Assembly: GCF_011043775.1 (NCBI RefSeq)
Contig: NZ_JAAKXY010000005.1
Location: 1-64,000, forward strand
Length of the DNA stretch: 64,000 nucleotides
Direction of reading: 5' to 3'
From: Natronolimnobius sp. AArcel1
Lineage (GTDB): Archaea > Halobacteriota > Halobacteria > Halobacteriales > Natrialbaceae
Shown: positions 44,278 through 53,913 of the stretch, one piece after another
Position numbering within the stretch: position 1 is the stretch's first letter
How the letters are laid out: every line of letters begins with the position of its first letter
Position numbers and translations under genes: made by a program
The notes under the pieces: model-generated
What the model was told of the DNA's origin: nothing
The model's database searches: none
The model's input: the letters and a program-made list of their open reading frames with translations, nothing else

Positions 44278-45290
44278 GTAATCAGATGGACTCTGCTGAT
44301 CTGCTAGAGAGTGACGAGGCCATCGAGACGGTCGCAGACAAAACGCTCAGCAAGCGCGAGCGGTGGACACTCACGATCGAGCGAAGTGTTCTTGCTCCTG
44401 CTCGAATTGCTTGGGCAGACCTACGAGCACGCATTGGATTCGTAATAATATCTCTGTTCGTCATGATGGGTGTGCTCGGTACCCGTCTTGTCGGAGAACC
44501 GCAAACGAACCAGGGCGAGCGTCTCGAACCCCCGTTCCAAAGCCTTGCACACCCACTGGGAACTGACAGCGTTGGGCGCGACATTTTTGGACAGATCGTT
44601 CACGCGACCCCGAACATGCTGTTGATGATCTTAGCTGGCGGTGTGTTTACCACTGTGATGGCGACCGCTGTTGGGACGACCTCGGGCTACCTCGGTGGGA
44701 GAACAGATCGAGCGATTATGTCGGTCACCGATATCGTGCTGACGATTCCGGGGCTACCGCTTGTCGTCATCTTGGCTGCAGCACTGACACCCACAAACCC
44801 GATCGTGATTGGTGTGATACTGACGATCAATGCGTGGGCCGGTCTGGCTCGAGCCATACGGTCTCAGGTGCTGACGATCCGTGAGAGTTCATATGTCGAA
44901 GCATCAAAGGCAATGGGGATGTCGACGTCTTCGGTCGTCCGACGCGATATCCTGCCGAATATTATGCCGTATGTGCTGATCAACTTCGTCACCGCCGCAC
45001 GAAACGTCATATTCGCGTCCGTTGGACTGTACTTTATTGGTGTTCTCCCGTATGACGATGTCGTTAATTGGGGAGTTATGATTGACCTGGCCTACCAGGG
45101 TGGCGGACTTCAATCGATGACAGCAGCACATTGGCTGTTCGCTCCGCTGTTTACGATTACTCTGCTTTCGTTCGGGCTGATCATGTTCGCACAGGGCACC
45201 GATCGAATGTTTAATCCACGCGTCCGCGCTCGGCAGTCGACGACCACTGAGAAGAACGGTTCGCGGTCCGATCCTACAGGTGATCACTGA
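44274..45290 (+). CDS. ABC importer permease, DppC/OppC type
   Basis: 338 residues. A longer N-terminal cytoplasmic part (about 50 residues) precedes the first helix. The family landmark HPLGTDSVGRDIFGQIVH is complete here, with GTD and GRD. The coupling loop reads VEASKAMGMSTSSVVRRDIL and LPN follows. The C-terminal tail after the last helix is polar (TTTEKNGSRSDPTG). Its stop overlaps the ATG of the ATPase gene by one base. Confidence 0.92.
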   Translation: MSNQMDSADLLESDEAIETVADKTLSKRERWTLTIERSVLAPARIAWADLRARIGFVIISLFVMMGVLGTRLVGEPQTNQGERLEPPFQSLAHPLGTDSVGRDIFGQIVHATPNMLLMILAGGVFTTVMATAVGTTSGYLGGRTDRAIMSVTDIVLTIPGLPLVVILAAALTPTNPIVIGVILTINAWAGLARAIRSQVLTIRESSYVEASKAMGMSTSSVVRRDILPNIMPYVLINFVTAARNVIFASVGLYFIGVLPYDDVVNWGVMIDLAYQGGGLQSMTAAHWLFAPLFTITLLSFGLIMFAQGTDRMFNPRVRARQSTTTEKNGSRSDPTGDH

Positions 45291-46336
45291 TGAGTAAACA
45301 AGAAAAAATCAACTCTACGACTAGCCGCACAGAGCCGATTTTGGAGATCCAGAATCTGACCGTTCAATTCGAAATGGACCGCGGGACGTCACGGGTGATC
45401 GACGATGTCCACCTTGATATCAATCGAGGCGAAATTATTGGTATCGTTGGTGAATCGGGGTCTGGAAAGTCGATGCTCGCGTCATCGTTACTCGATGCTG
45501 TCGTTACTCCCGGTGTCACTCTCGGCGAGATTATCTATCGGTCGACAGACGGCAAGTCAGTCGACGTTCTTGATCTTGGCGAGGAAGAACTTCGGAAGTT
45601 CCGTTGGGAAGAGACCTCGATGGTGTTTCAGGGGGCACTTTCTTCGTTCAACCCGACGATGAAGATCCGCGAGCACTTCGAGGAGACACTCGAGGCGCAC
45701 GGCTATTTGGTTGGCGAGGGAATGGAGCGTGCAGCTAACCTCCTCAACGATCTGTATCTTGATCCAAACAGAGTGTTAGACTCGTACCCACACGAACTCT
45801 CCGGCGGGATGAAACAACGAACGCTGATCGCGCTCGCACTCGTACTGGAGCCAGACGTACTCGTCATGGACGAGCCGACCGCAGCACTGGATCTCCTCAT
45901 GCAGCGCTCAATCGTCAGTCTGCTTGCTGAGATCCGGGATAAGTATGAGCTGACGATGGTGTTTATCACGCACGATCTTCCACTTGTGACGAAACTTGCA
46001 GATCGGATTGGTGTTCTGTACGCCTTCGAGCTTGTGGAGCTAGCGGACACGGAAGCGATCCTCCGAGAACCGACACATCCATACACTCGAGCACTGTTGA
46101 ACGCGACACCGAACCTCGATGCGCCACTGGAAGAGATGCGCCCAATTGAGGGGGCCGCCCCTGATCCAGTAAATGTGCCCGCAGGCTGCTCCTATCATGA
46201 CCGATGTCCACTAGCGACCGATGAGTGTGAACATGAGCAGCCATCGTTCGAACACGTAAGCGAAACTCACGATGTCGCCTGTCACCACTGGCAGGACGCC
46301 GATGAAGTTCCGCTGACAACGGAGGTAGAGCAATGA
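45290..46336 (+). CDS. ABC importer ATP-binding protein, DppD/OppD type
   Basis: 348 residues. Walker A GESGSGKSM (about 59-67) has Met where most members have Thr. The signature is LSGGMKQRTLIALALVL and Walker B is VLVMDEPTAALDLL, followed by FITHDLP. The C-terminal extension has a CSYHDRCPLATDECEHEQ four-Cys pattern and a later ACHHW. It forms a heterodimer with the next ATPase. The ATG overlaps the preceding TGA by one base and the stop overlaps the next ATG (ATGA). Confidence 0.92.
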   Translation: MSKQEKINSTTSRTEPILEIQNLTVQFEMDRGTSRVIDDVHLDINRGEIIGIVGESGSGKSMLASSLLDAVVTPGVTLGEIIYRSTDGKSVDVLDLGEEELRKFRWEETSMVFQGALSSFNPTMKIREHFEETLEAHGYLVGEGMERAANLLNDLYLDPNRVLDSYPHELSGGMKQRTLIALALVLEPDVLVMDEPTAALDLLMQRSIVSLLAEIRDKYELTMVFITHDLPLVTKLADRIGVLYAFELVELADTEAILREPTHPYTRALLNATPNLDAPLEEMRPIEGAAPDPVNVPAGCSYHDRCPLATDECEHEQPSFEHVSETHDVACHHWQDADEVPLTTEVEQ

Positions 46337-47406
46337 GCACGGACGAGACGGTTATCTCGCTGTCCGGCGTAGACGTTCACTTCGAGTCGGAAAGTGGAAT
46401 GAATCCGTTCAAAGAGTCTCAGACGGTCCGTGCCGTCGACGACATCAATATCGAAATTGCTGAAAACGATGTCATCGCTATCGTCGGTGAATCTGGTAGT
46501 GGGAAGACAACGCTTGGAAAGACCGCGGTAGGTCTCCAGAAGCCCACCAACGGGACGGTCAGCTATCGGGGACAGGACATCTGGAAAGCCCGCAAACGCT
46601 TTTCGAATCCGGACATCCCATTTCCCGAGATCCGCCGGTCGCTCCAGATAATCCATCAGGATCCGGAATCATCGCTCAACCCACACAAATCGGTACGGTC
46701 GTCACTCGAACAGCCACTCAAAAAGTGGCAACAAGACCTCGGGCCGGAAGACAGAGAGGCTCGGATTCTGGCCATGCTGGAAAAAGTCGGGATGTCGCCA
46801 CCACACGACTACGCACAGCGATACCCACATCAGCTGTCCGGTGGGGAGACACAACGTGTCGCTCTCATCCGTGCCCTATTGATGAATCCTGATCTCATTC
46901 TCGCAGACGAGGCAGTGTCGGCACTAGATGTGTCCTTGCGGGTGGAGATGATGGATCTCATGTTAGATCTCCAAGACTCGTTCGATACATCGTATCTATT
47001 CATCAGTCATGACCTTTCCAACGCTCGGTACGTCGCCGAGCATGCGGATGGGTATCTCGGCGTGATGTATCTTGGCGAACTCGTTGAGTTCGGTCCTGCG
47101 AAAGAGGTACTGCAGAATCCGCAACACCCCTACACCAAGGTCTTGCGGTGGGCAACGCCGTCGCTTGAGATCGCCGACGAAACAGAACCACCGGTCCGAA
47201 AGATCGACATTCCAGACCCCGTGAATCCACCTTCTGGCTGTCGGTTCCACACGCGGTGTCCGTATGCGACTACGTACTGTCAGGAAACCGCTCCAGACAC
47301 TCAGTCACTCGGTGATTTGGATCATCGTGCGGTCTGCTATCGAATCGACGAAGATAGCAAGTATTGGAACGCGGAACCGTTGGAGGGTGCACATATTGAC
47401 CGATGA
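46333..47406 (+). CDS. ABC importer ATP-binding protein, DppF/OppF type
   Basis: 357 residues. Walker A GESGSGKTT (about 55-63), the Q-loop in IIHQDPESSLNPHKSV, the signature LSGGETQRVALIRAL and Walker B LILADEAVSALDVSLR follow in order; note Ala-Val in place of the usual Pro-Thr after the Walker B Glu. An H-loop FISHDLSNARYV and a four-Cys C-terminal extension (GCRFHTRCPYATTYCQE) complete it. It is the last transporter gene. The GH3 gene starts 94 bases later on the same strand and may be read through. Confidence 0.92.
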   Translation: MSTDETVISLSGVDVHFESESGMNPFKESQTVRAVDDINIEIAENDVIAIVGESGSGKTTLGKTAVGLQKPTNGTVSYRGQDIWKARKRFSNPDIPFPEIRRSLQIIHQDPESSLNPHKSVRSSLEQPLKKWQQDLGPEDREARILAMLEKVGMSPPHDYAQRYPHQLSGGETQRVALIRALLMNPDLILADEAVSALDVSLRVEMMDLMLDLQDSFDTSYLFISHDLSNARYVAEHADGYLGVMYLGELVEFGPAKEVLQNPQHPYTKVLRWATPSLEIADETEPPVRKIDIPDPVNPPSGCRFHTRCPYATTYCQETAPDTQSLGDLDHRAVCYRIDEDSKYWNAEPLEGAHIDR

Positions 47407-47500
47407 TCACGTCGCTTCAGGTGTCGGACGCAGTGGGGTGGTTCCCTGTTCGCTCGACGCAACGTACAGTCTGGTAAACAACAAATAAACAAACGATACA

Positions 47501-49702
47501 ATGAGTACAAACACACAACGCAAGCAGGAGACGGATAGTATTGATGTCGAACGGAAGCTCGAGCAGCTCACCCTCCGCGAAAAAGCCGGACAACTCGCAG
47601 GAACGTATGTTGGAACGATGGATGAAACGAGAACGACAGATGATGTCGTAGAGTTGGTCCGCGATTACGGGCTTGGGTTTGCGACGCCCTTTGGGTACGG
47701 TGCCTCGCCGATCAGAGATCCCATCGAGGCCGCCGAAACGGTAAATCGGATCCAGCGGGTTGCCGTCGAAGAGACTGACCACGGTATCCCCTTGATCGTG
47801 CCGGTTGATGCGATTCACGGCAACGCCTACCTCCAGCAAGCGACGATCTTCCCGCACAACGCGGGGCTTTCGGCAACGCGGAGCCGAGACCTCGTCTCCA
47901 AGATGGGGGAACTCACGGCAACTGAAGTCGCAGTGACCGGCGGGAAGGTGACCTACGGGCCAACCTGTGACGTTGCTCTGGATCCGCGTTGGGGTCGAAC
48001 GTTTGAAAGTTTCGGCGAATCGGCATACCTCTGTGGCGAACTGGCTGCAGCGAAAGTCAGCGGTGTCTCGGAAGCAAGCGAAGACGTCGCAGCGATGGCG
48101 AAACACTTCCCGGCCTATGGCGATCCGAGTCGGGGAGAGGATGCTGCTCCGGTCGATAAGTCGCTGTCATCGATTCGACGCGACTTCCTTCGTGCATTCG
48201 AGCCTGTGATTGATGCCGGTGTCGATGGGGTGATGCCGAGTTACAACTCGATCAACGGCATTCCTTCGCACGCATCTCAACACTTCCTTCGAGACGTCCT
48301 CCGCGATGAACTGGAATTTGACGGCTACGTTGCTTCGGACTGGAATGGGGTGAACATGCTCCACCAGCACCACGGTGTGGCGAGTGGTCCACGCGAATCG
48401 ATCAAACGAGCGACCGAAGCTGGCGTTGATGTTCACTCATTGGGCGAGGGCGAACACGTAGAACATGTTGTCTCCCTCGTCGAATCCGGCGAGATTGACG
48501 AAGCACTCGTCGACGAATCTGTTCGTCGGATCCTTACGCTCAAAGACGAACTTGGCCTCTTTGGCGATCCGTATGTCGACGTAGACCGTGTGGAGACGTC
48601 GCTTGGCTGTGAAGAACACCAACAGGTCAGTCTCGAAGCTGCTCGTCAGTCGATGACGCTCCTGCGAAACGAGGACGAAACCCTTCCCTTCTCACCGGAG
48701 GTGGATGAGGTGCTCGTGACCGGTCCAAACGCAGACGAACTCTCACATCAAGTCGGCGGTTGGAGTCTCAAACCCGACGAAGGATTAGAAGGAGAGACGG
48801 TCCTCGACGGGGTAGCGTCTGTCGTATCCGATGACACAACAGTAACGTACGAACCTGGTTCGGGGATCCGAGAACCGGTCGATATCGAGGCGGCAGCCAC
48901 CGCCGCTTCGGACGCCGATGCTGCGGTTGTTGTACTCGGCGAGAACTGGTATATTCACGAGTTTGGCCCACAGGACGTGACTGGATCGACCGGAGAATTC
49001 CCTAAGCGGAGTACGCTCTCGTTGCCGTCCGCCCAGCGTGAGTTACTCGAGGCGATTATGGATACTGGTACCCCTGTTGCTCTCGTGATGATCTCTGGTC
49101 GGCCACTCGCAGTTCCCTGGGCCGCCGAAAACGTCCCTGCGATTGTCCAGGCGTACTATCCTGGGAGTGCTGGTGGCCTCGCAGTGGCGGAGACTGTGTT
49201 TGGTCAGGTCAATCCAAGCGGGTCGTTGCCGGTTTCGGTCCCCCGGTCAACGGGTCATCTTCCGGTGCGGCACAATTATCTTCCTGGACCAGCGCCGATT
49301 GGTGACGACGAACAAGAGCCGTCGTACGATCCGTTGTGGGAATTCGGCCATGGACTGTCGTATACGGAGTTCGAATACCGGTCGTTCGAAGTTGACACAA
49401 CGACTGTTAGTAACGGTGACACAGTCACAGTTGACGTCACACTTGCTAACACTGGTGATCGATCCGGGGCGACTGCAGTGCACATCTTCGTGAGTCATCC
49501 AGTGAGTTCTGTCGTGACGCCAGTCAAGCAACTGGTCGGGTTTGATCGCATAGAGCTAGCCCCCGGTGAAGAACGGACAACCTCGCTCGAGGTGGACGCA
49601 AAGCAGTTTGGCGTTGTCAAGCCGGATGGGACGTCCGTCCTCGAACCCGGATCCGTCGAACTCTCGTGCGGTGAGATGACTCGTACGCTCGAAATCGAAT
49701 AG
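47501..49702 (+). CDS. Glycoside hydrolase family 3, beta-glucosidase-like
   Basis: 733 residues, no signal peptide, so intracellular. Domain 1 is the TIM barrel: LTLREKAGQLAGTYVG, VPVDAIHGNAYL, CDVALDPRWGRTFESFGE, MAKHFPAYGDPSRGEDAA and the nucleophile Asp280 in GYVASDWNGV. Domain 2 is the alpha/beta sandwich with RQSMTLLRNEDETLPFSP and AAAVVVLGENWYIHEFGPQD-type strands; SLPSAQRELLEAI and PWAAENVPAIVQAYYPG follow. A fibronectin-III-like domain closes the chain (from about 640: TVDVTLANTGDRSGATAVHIF). This is the usual beta-glucosidase architecture; it would split imported beta-gluco-oligosaccharides to glucose. It follows the ABC operon and precedes a convergent TrmB gene. Confidence 0.92.
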   Translation: MSTNTQRKQETDSIDVERKLEQLTLREKAGQLAGTYVGTMDETRTTDDVVELVRDYGLGFATPFGYGASPIRDPIEAAETVNRIQRVAVEETDHGIPLIVPVDAIHGNAYLQQATIFPHNAGLSATRSRDLVSKMGELTATEVAVTGGKVTYGPTCDVALDPRWGRTFESFGESAYLCGELAAAKVSGVSEASEDVAAMAKHFPAYGDPSRGEDAAPVDKSLSSIRRDFLRAFEPVIDAGVDGVMPSYNSINGIPSHASQHFLRDVLRDELEFDGYVASDWNGVNMLHQHHGVASGPRESIKRATEAGVDVHSLGEGEHVEHVVSLVESGEIDEALVDESVRRILTLKDELGLFGDPYVDVDRVETSLGCEEHQQVSLEAARQSMTLLRNEDETLPFSPEVDEVLVTGPNADELSHQVGGWSLKPDEGLEGETVLDGVASVVSDDTTVTYEPGSGIREPVDIEAAATAASDADAAVVVLGENWYIHEFGPQDVTGSTGEFPKRSTLSLPSAQRELLEAIMDTGTPVALVMISGRPLAVPWAAENVPAIVQAYYPGSAGGLAVAETVFGQVNPSGSLPVSVPRSTGHLPVRHNYLPGPAPIGDDEQEPSYDPLWEFGHGLSYTEFEYRSFEVDTTTVSNGDTVTVDVTLANTGDRSGATAVHIFVSHPVSSVVTPVKQLVGFDRIELAPGEERTTSLEVDAKQFGVVKPDGTSVLEPGSVELSCGEMTRTLEIE

Positions 49703-49745
49703 CGACGCCAACTGACGGCGATACCTCCTTGTTCAGTTTTATCGG

Positions 49746-50843
49746 TTACCGAAAGGATGAGATCGATTTTCCGTCGTGTTCAATGGCGATGACATCGATC
49801 CGATGCGCTTCAATATCCTCAAACACAGCACCCCAACCACCGACGTTGACTAGTTGATCACCGGTGTCGACTAGCATAGTCGTATAGGTTCCCAACTCTG
49901 AAAGTGATAATCGAGTCATGTTTGGTTGTCTATGTGGGTATGTCATTGATTCTACAGTCCCTGTCACAGTAATTTCGGAGCTGGTTTGAATTTCCGATCC
50001 TTTGATCCAAATTGTCACCTCGTACCCGTCGTCCTGTATTAGCGAATAGAAATCGCGGAAGAACTCCTTGAGAGTCACGTATGAAATTATCGTCGGCTCG
50101 TCACGATAGACTGTTGGATAGAGATTCCAAAGGCAGGTCAGGAAGTACCAGTGGAAAATAAACGGGAGGATTCGATCGTGAATCAACACTCCGTATGTCT
50201 CGTCGGATCGACTATTTGGCGCGAAACAGATCCGGTGTCTATCGATGATTACCAGAAACGGCCCAGGTATTGAACACACTCGTAGCTCCGAGACGGCCCC
50301 TTTGAGCATCTGATCATCGATGGGCACGTCATTGTGATCCTGGAGGTAGAGTGCGGTTCTGACGACAACCCCTCTATCTCGAGCAATCCGAAGCTCCGGG
50401 AGCAACTCTTTCAGTTGAGCGGGTGTCGCAGCAATTTCGACAACGCTATCCGCATCTTCAATCTTACTGATGGCCTGCTCAACGGCGGTTTCTGGATGTT
50501 TTGTGACGCTGATTCGGTAATCAACAGTGTCCGGTTCTTGATATCGGTCCGTGATATCTTCAGCTGCATCTGCTAACAGTTGCCCTCTTGACGTCAAGTT
50601 CTCAACTACTTCCTCCGGCGGCTTCGGTTGTGCATACAGTTTTTCTTGATCCATCGTCTCGATATAGCCGTGTTTTTCCAGACTCCGAAGGACATCGTAT
50701 ATCTGAGAAGATGAAACAGAGCACTTGCGGGCGATTTCGACGGCCGGTGCCGTACCGAGACCGAGTAGTGTCAGGTAAGCGTCCGCCTGATACTCGGTCA
50801 GTCCGGCGTACTTCAGCGCTTGCTCAGTGAGTTCACGGTCCAT
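49746..50843 (-). CDS. TrmB-family transcriptional regulator
   Basis: 365 residues. The N-terminal winged helix, about 8-75, reads ALKYAGLTEYQADAYLTLL and VSSSQIYDVLRSLEKHGYIE. The RQLLADAAEDITDRY-like coiled helix links to a phospholipase-D-like sugar-binding region with ISVTKHPETAVEQAISKIE, EIAATPAQLKELLPEL and GVVVRTALYL. The last third has the beta-barrel typical of long TrmB proteins (MVDTGDQLVNVGGWGAVF). TrmB proteins sense maltose, trehalose or glucose and repress or activate sugar-uptake genes. Convergent with GH3 (43-base gap) and between GH3 and GH81, it is the likely regulator of the beta-glucan locus. Confidence 0.9.
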   Translation of the reverse strand: MDRELTEQALKYAGLTEYQADAYLTLLGLGTAPAVEIARKCSVSSSQIYDVLRSLEKHGYIETMDQEKLYAQPKPPEEVVENLTSRGQLLADAAEDITDRYQEPDTVDYRISVTKHPETAVEQAISKIEDADSVVEIAATPAQLKELLPELRIARDRGVVVRTALYLQDHNDVPIDDQMLKGAVSELRVCSIPGPFLVIIDRHRICFAPNSRSDETYGVLIHDRILPFIFHWYFLTCLWNLYPTVYRDEPTIISYVTLKEFFRDFYSLIQDDGYEVTIWIKGSEIQTSSEITVTGTVESMTYPHRQPNMTRLSLSELGTYTTMLVDTGDQLVNVGGWGAVFEDIEAHRIDVIAIEHDGKSISSFR

Positions 50844-50917
50844 AGCTGGCCATTGTCCTCGGATATCAAAACCCTATGGTATGAGACGAGCCACGTCAAG
50901 CGTATCTGGAACGCTCA

Positions 50918-51151
50918 CTATCGCTTGCGACAACGGTAGACGACGTACGAACAGACGCCCGTCGTTGAACCAATGATAAGCAGATTGAATGTCATAATTC
51001 CACGGGTATAGCCATCAAAAGAGCCAAACATGAACGAGAATGCGATTAATCCAAGTAGCATCGTGTTTACTCCGAGTATCGCGAACCAGGCCGTTTTGTA
51101 GGCGCAGACGTGTCTCCAGAATCGTTCGCTGAATGACTCAGCTGAATCCAT
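50918..51151 (-). CDS. Small two-helix membrane protein
   Basis: 77 residues from ATG 51151 (MDSAESFSERFWRHV); a Met nine residues earlier is possible. Two helices (about 20-41 and 50-70) are separated by FGSFDGYTRG, and the protein ends VVYRCRKR, positive inside. I know no family. It lies between the TrmB gene (same strand, 74 bases upstream of its start codon) and GH81, and could be co-transcribed with trmB because both run leftward. Confidence 0.6.
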   Translation of the reverse strand: MDSAESFSERFWRHVCAYKTAWFAILGVNTMLLGLIAFSFMFGSFDGYTRGIMTFNLLIIGSTTGVCSYVVYRCRKR

Positions 51152-51371
51152 ATATCGACACAGATGAGCCCTCGGCATTTTGTTTTACCGTTTCGATTGG
51201 ACAGTGAGCAGTCTGTAATCAGTGACGCACACCCCAGCGACCCAAAGTTATTTACAATAGATCGTGATATTTGACTCGCATGGTAGTTCATAGTTCAATG
51301 AACGCGCCAGTGAGAGTTCTCTCGAGCAAGTTACTCACCGCTGATCGGCAGTGGACGATGGAGAGGCACCA

Positions 51372-53783
51372 ATGACTGACGAAGAAGCCAGGTACGCGAC
51401 ATCGCGACGGGCGTACTGTGCGGCACTTGGTACGGTTTCATTCACCAGCACGACCGGTTTGGCCGGTGCGTCCGGTTCCCGCCGCAGCGAGACGTCGGCT
51501 GACAATGGCGGCTATCACGACGACCCACCGTCGGATGCAGAGACGCACGACTACGGGCGATATACAACCGATGACTTCGGTGATCAGCCCGTGCCGACGA
51601 ACGACTGGTACTCGACGATTCCGTTAGAGGGGCTCGGTGCCGAGGACGCAATCACCGGCAGCGACGCGCTAATCGCCGCCCACCCTCTCGTTTTTCGAAC
51701 GCAGGAGGCCGGACTCGAGGTGGGTCATCCGACAGACTGGGAGACAAACTGGGATGCTGACGCTCAGGTTGGCGACGCATGGATGAACACGAGCACGGAC
51801 CTAACGGTACGGCACGCAGACGCAGAAAGTCATGACGAGGTCGCGCTCGATGCCCATGGGGACTGGTCGGTGAGCGCGCTGTGGGACGAGGGGACGGCAA
51901 CTGCGCTCCGAACGACGATTGCTCAGGGTTCACCGTTCGTTTTCTGTGAGGCGGACGGGGGTGTCACTCTCGAGTTCGCGGCTGAGGCCGAGGTCTTCGC
52001 GGACGAGGGGAGCGTCGTTGGCATCACACTCGCCGGGAATGACTATGGACTCTACGCGCCCGCTGCGAACGACTGGTCGGTCGCGGACGAAACCGCATCC
52101 ACTGCTGGTGAGTACTGTACGATTGCACTCTTGCCCGATCCCGACTTCCTCGGTACGTTCGAGAAGTACGCGTATAACCACGTCACCGACACGGTCTTCG
52201 ACTGGGCGTACGACCGCGAGGGGGCCAACGCAACCACTGCGTTTGCCTTCGAGACCGAACCATTCCCAGAGAGTACCGCGTCGGGCACGGTTACCGCACT
52301 GTACCCCCACCAGTGGAAATATGCGGACGACGCAGACCTTGCGGAGTTGGACGCCACGTACCCCTCCCCGCGGGGCGAGATGCGCCTCGTGGCCGGCGAG
52401 TCGTTCTCGGTGTCCTACGACTACGGCGGAACTCTCCCGTTCCTCCCCGACGTAGGCGACTACGACGATGATCGGCTCGAGGGGTTGCTTGCGGACGTTG
52501 ACGAGGACATCGCCGGCGGCATCGATCAGGACACGTACAACTTCGGGAAGGACGCCGCGAGCCGGCTGGCGAAGACCGCGGCGGTCGCCGATCAGGTTGG
52601 GTTCGAAGAGAAACGTGACGCGATGCTCGAGTCGGTCCGGATGGGACTCGAGGAGTGGTTCACGCCGTCGGACTCGGCGACGTTCTACTACGACGACTCG
52701 CTGGGCGTTCTCCAGGGAATACCGAGCAGCCACGGGTCAGTGGCGGAACTCAACGACCACCACTTCCACTATGGTCAGTACGTCTGGGCGGCCGCCCGGA
52801 TTGCCCGGCACGACCCTGAGTGGGCCGGTACCGACGAGTGGGGAGGTATGGTCGAAGAGTTGATCCGTGACTACGCGAACCCGGATCGGGACGACGACCA
52901 GTACCCGTTCAACCGTAACTTCAGTGTCTACGCTGGCCACTCATGGGCCCACGGCTCCGGCGGGTTCGACCGCGGGAACAACCAGGAATCATCTTCAGAG
53001 GCGCTGCAATCGTATGCGGCGATGATCGAGTGGGGCGAGTACACCGGTAATACTGAGATCCGAGACTTCGGAATCGTCCTTTACTCTACCCACATCCGAG
53101 CGGTCCGTGAGTACTGGTTCGATGCCGACGAGGAAACCTTCCCAGACGACTGGGAGACAGATTTTGCAGGTATCGTCTGGGGAGACGGCGTTGCCCACTC
53201 GACGTGGTGGACTGCCGACAGTGAGGCCGTGTTTGGGATAAACATGCTCCCATTATCGGGCTACTCGATGCACCTCGGCTGGGACGAGGCGGCAGCCGAA
53301 CGCACGTTCGATGAAATCGCTTCTCTCAAAGACGATGAGTTCACGTATTGGCCTGACATCATGTGGATGTACCGAGCGTTTTCTGACAGCGAAGACGCTA
53401 TTGAACGGTTTGAATCACGGTCTGATGACTATAGTCCGGAGTCCGCACAGGAACCGGCACACACGCTCTACTGGCTGTACGCACTTGACACAATGGGAAG
53501 TCCGGATCTGTCAGTGACGGCTGACACTCCCCTCTACACCGTCTTTAGCAACGGTGAAAAGCGAACTTACGTTGCCTACAACGCTGCCAACACAGAGACG
53601 ACGGTGACTTTCTCGGATGGAACTAAGCTCAATGTTCCAGCGAATGCGATGGCTACGTCGACCGCTAAATCCAATGATGACGAACGTGGTCCACCTGAAC
53701 ACGCCGGACCACCGAGTGAAAACGATACGCGTGGCCCACCGGAACACGCCGGTCCGCCAGAACACGCTGAACCGTCGAAGTAA
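51372..53783 (+). CDS. Tat-exported glycoside hydrolase family 81, endo-1,3-beta-glucanase
   Basis: 803 residues from ATG 51372; an in-frame GTG at 51351 is possible. The N-terminus has SRRAYCAALGTVSFTSTTG, a Tat signal. The GH81 start is FGDQPVPTNDWYSTIPLEG and the beta-sandwich segment LYPHQWKYADD follows. The catalytic core shows LNDHHFHYGQYVWAAA with the proposed acid Asp462, and GNNQESSSEALQSYAAM with Glu539 and Glu543. Enzymes of this family cut beta-1,3-glucans such as laminarin and curdlan. The tail after about 765 is a repeated GPPEHAGPP-type linker with no anchor. It stands next to TrmB and the GH3/ABC genes and would supply their oligosaccharides. Confidence 0.92.
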   Translation: MTDEEARYATSRRAYCAALGTVSFTSTTGLAGASGSRRSETSADNGGYHDDPPSDAETHDYGRYTTDDFGDQPVPTNDWYSTIPLEGLGAEDAITGSDALIAAHPLVFRTQEAGLEVGHPTDWETNWDADAQVGDAWMNTSTDLTVRHADAESHDEVALDAHGDWSVSALWDEGTATALRTTIAQGSPFVFCEADGGVTLEFAAEAEVFADEGSVVGITLAGNDYGLYAPAANDWSVADETASTAGEYCTIALLPDPDFLGTFEKYAYNHVTDTVFDWAYDREGANATTAFAFETEPFPESTASGTVTALYPHQWKYADDADLAELDATYPSPRGEMRLVAGESFSVSYDYGGTLPFLPDVGDYDDDRLEGLLADVDEDIAGGIDQDTYNFGKDAASRLAKTAAVADQVGFEEKRDAMLESVRMGLEEWFTPSDSATFYYDDSLGVLQGIPSSHGSVAELNDHHFHYGQYVWAAARIARHDPEWAGTDEWGGMVEELIRDYANPDRDDDQYPFNRNFSVYAGHSWAHGSGGFDRGNNQESSSEALQSYAAMIEWGEYTGNTEIRDFGIVLYSTHIRAVREYWFDADEETFPDDWETDFAGIVWGDGVAHSTWWTADSEAVFGINMLPLSGYSMHLGWDEAAAERTFDEIASLKDDEFTYWPDIMWMYRAFSDSEDAIERFESRSDDYSPESAQEPAHTLYWLYALDTMGSPDLSVTADTPLYTVFSNGEKRTYVAYNAANTETTVTFSDGTKLNVPANAMATSTAKSNDDERGPPEHAGPPSENDTRGPPEHAGPPEHAEPSK

Positions 53784-53913
53784 GCGGTTTGGGACTGTTG
53801 ACGCGGTCGTGTTTGGTTTAGCGAGTTCCACCAGACGGCGAAGGCTTACAACCATGTTTCGGCAGTCGCTGGATCGACGTTGTTGAAACTATTCCTGAGC
53901 GATGAGGTTTACG

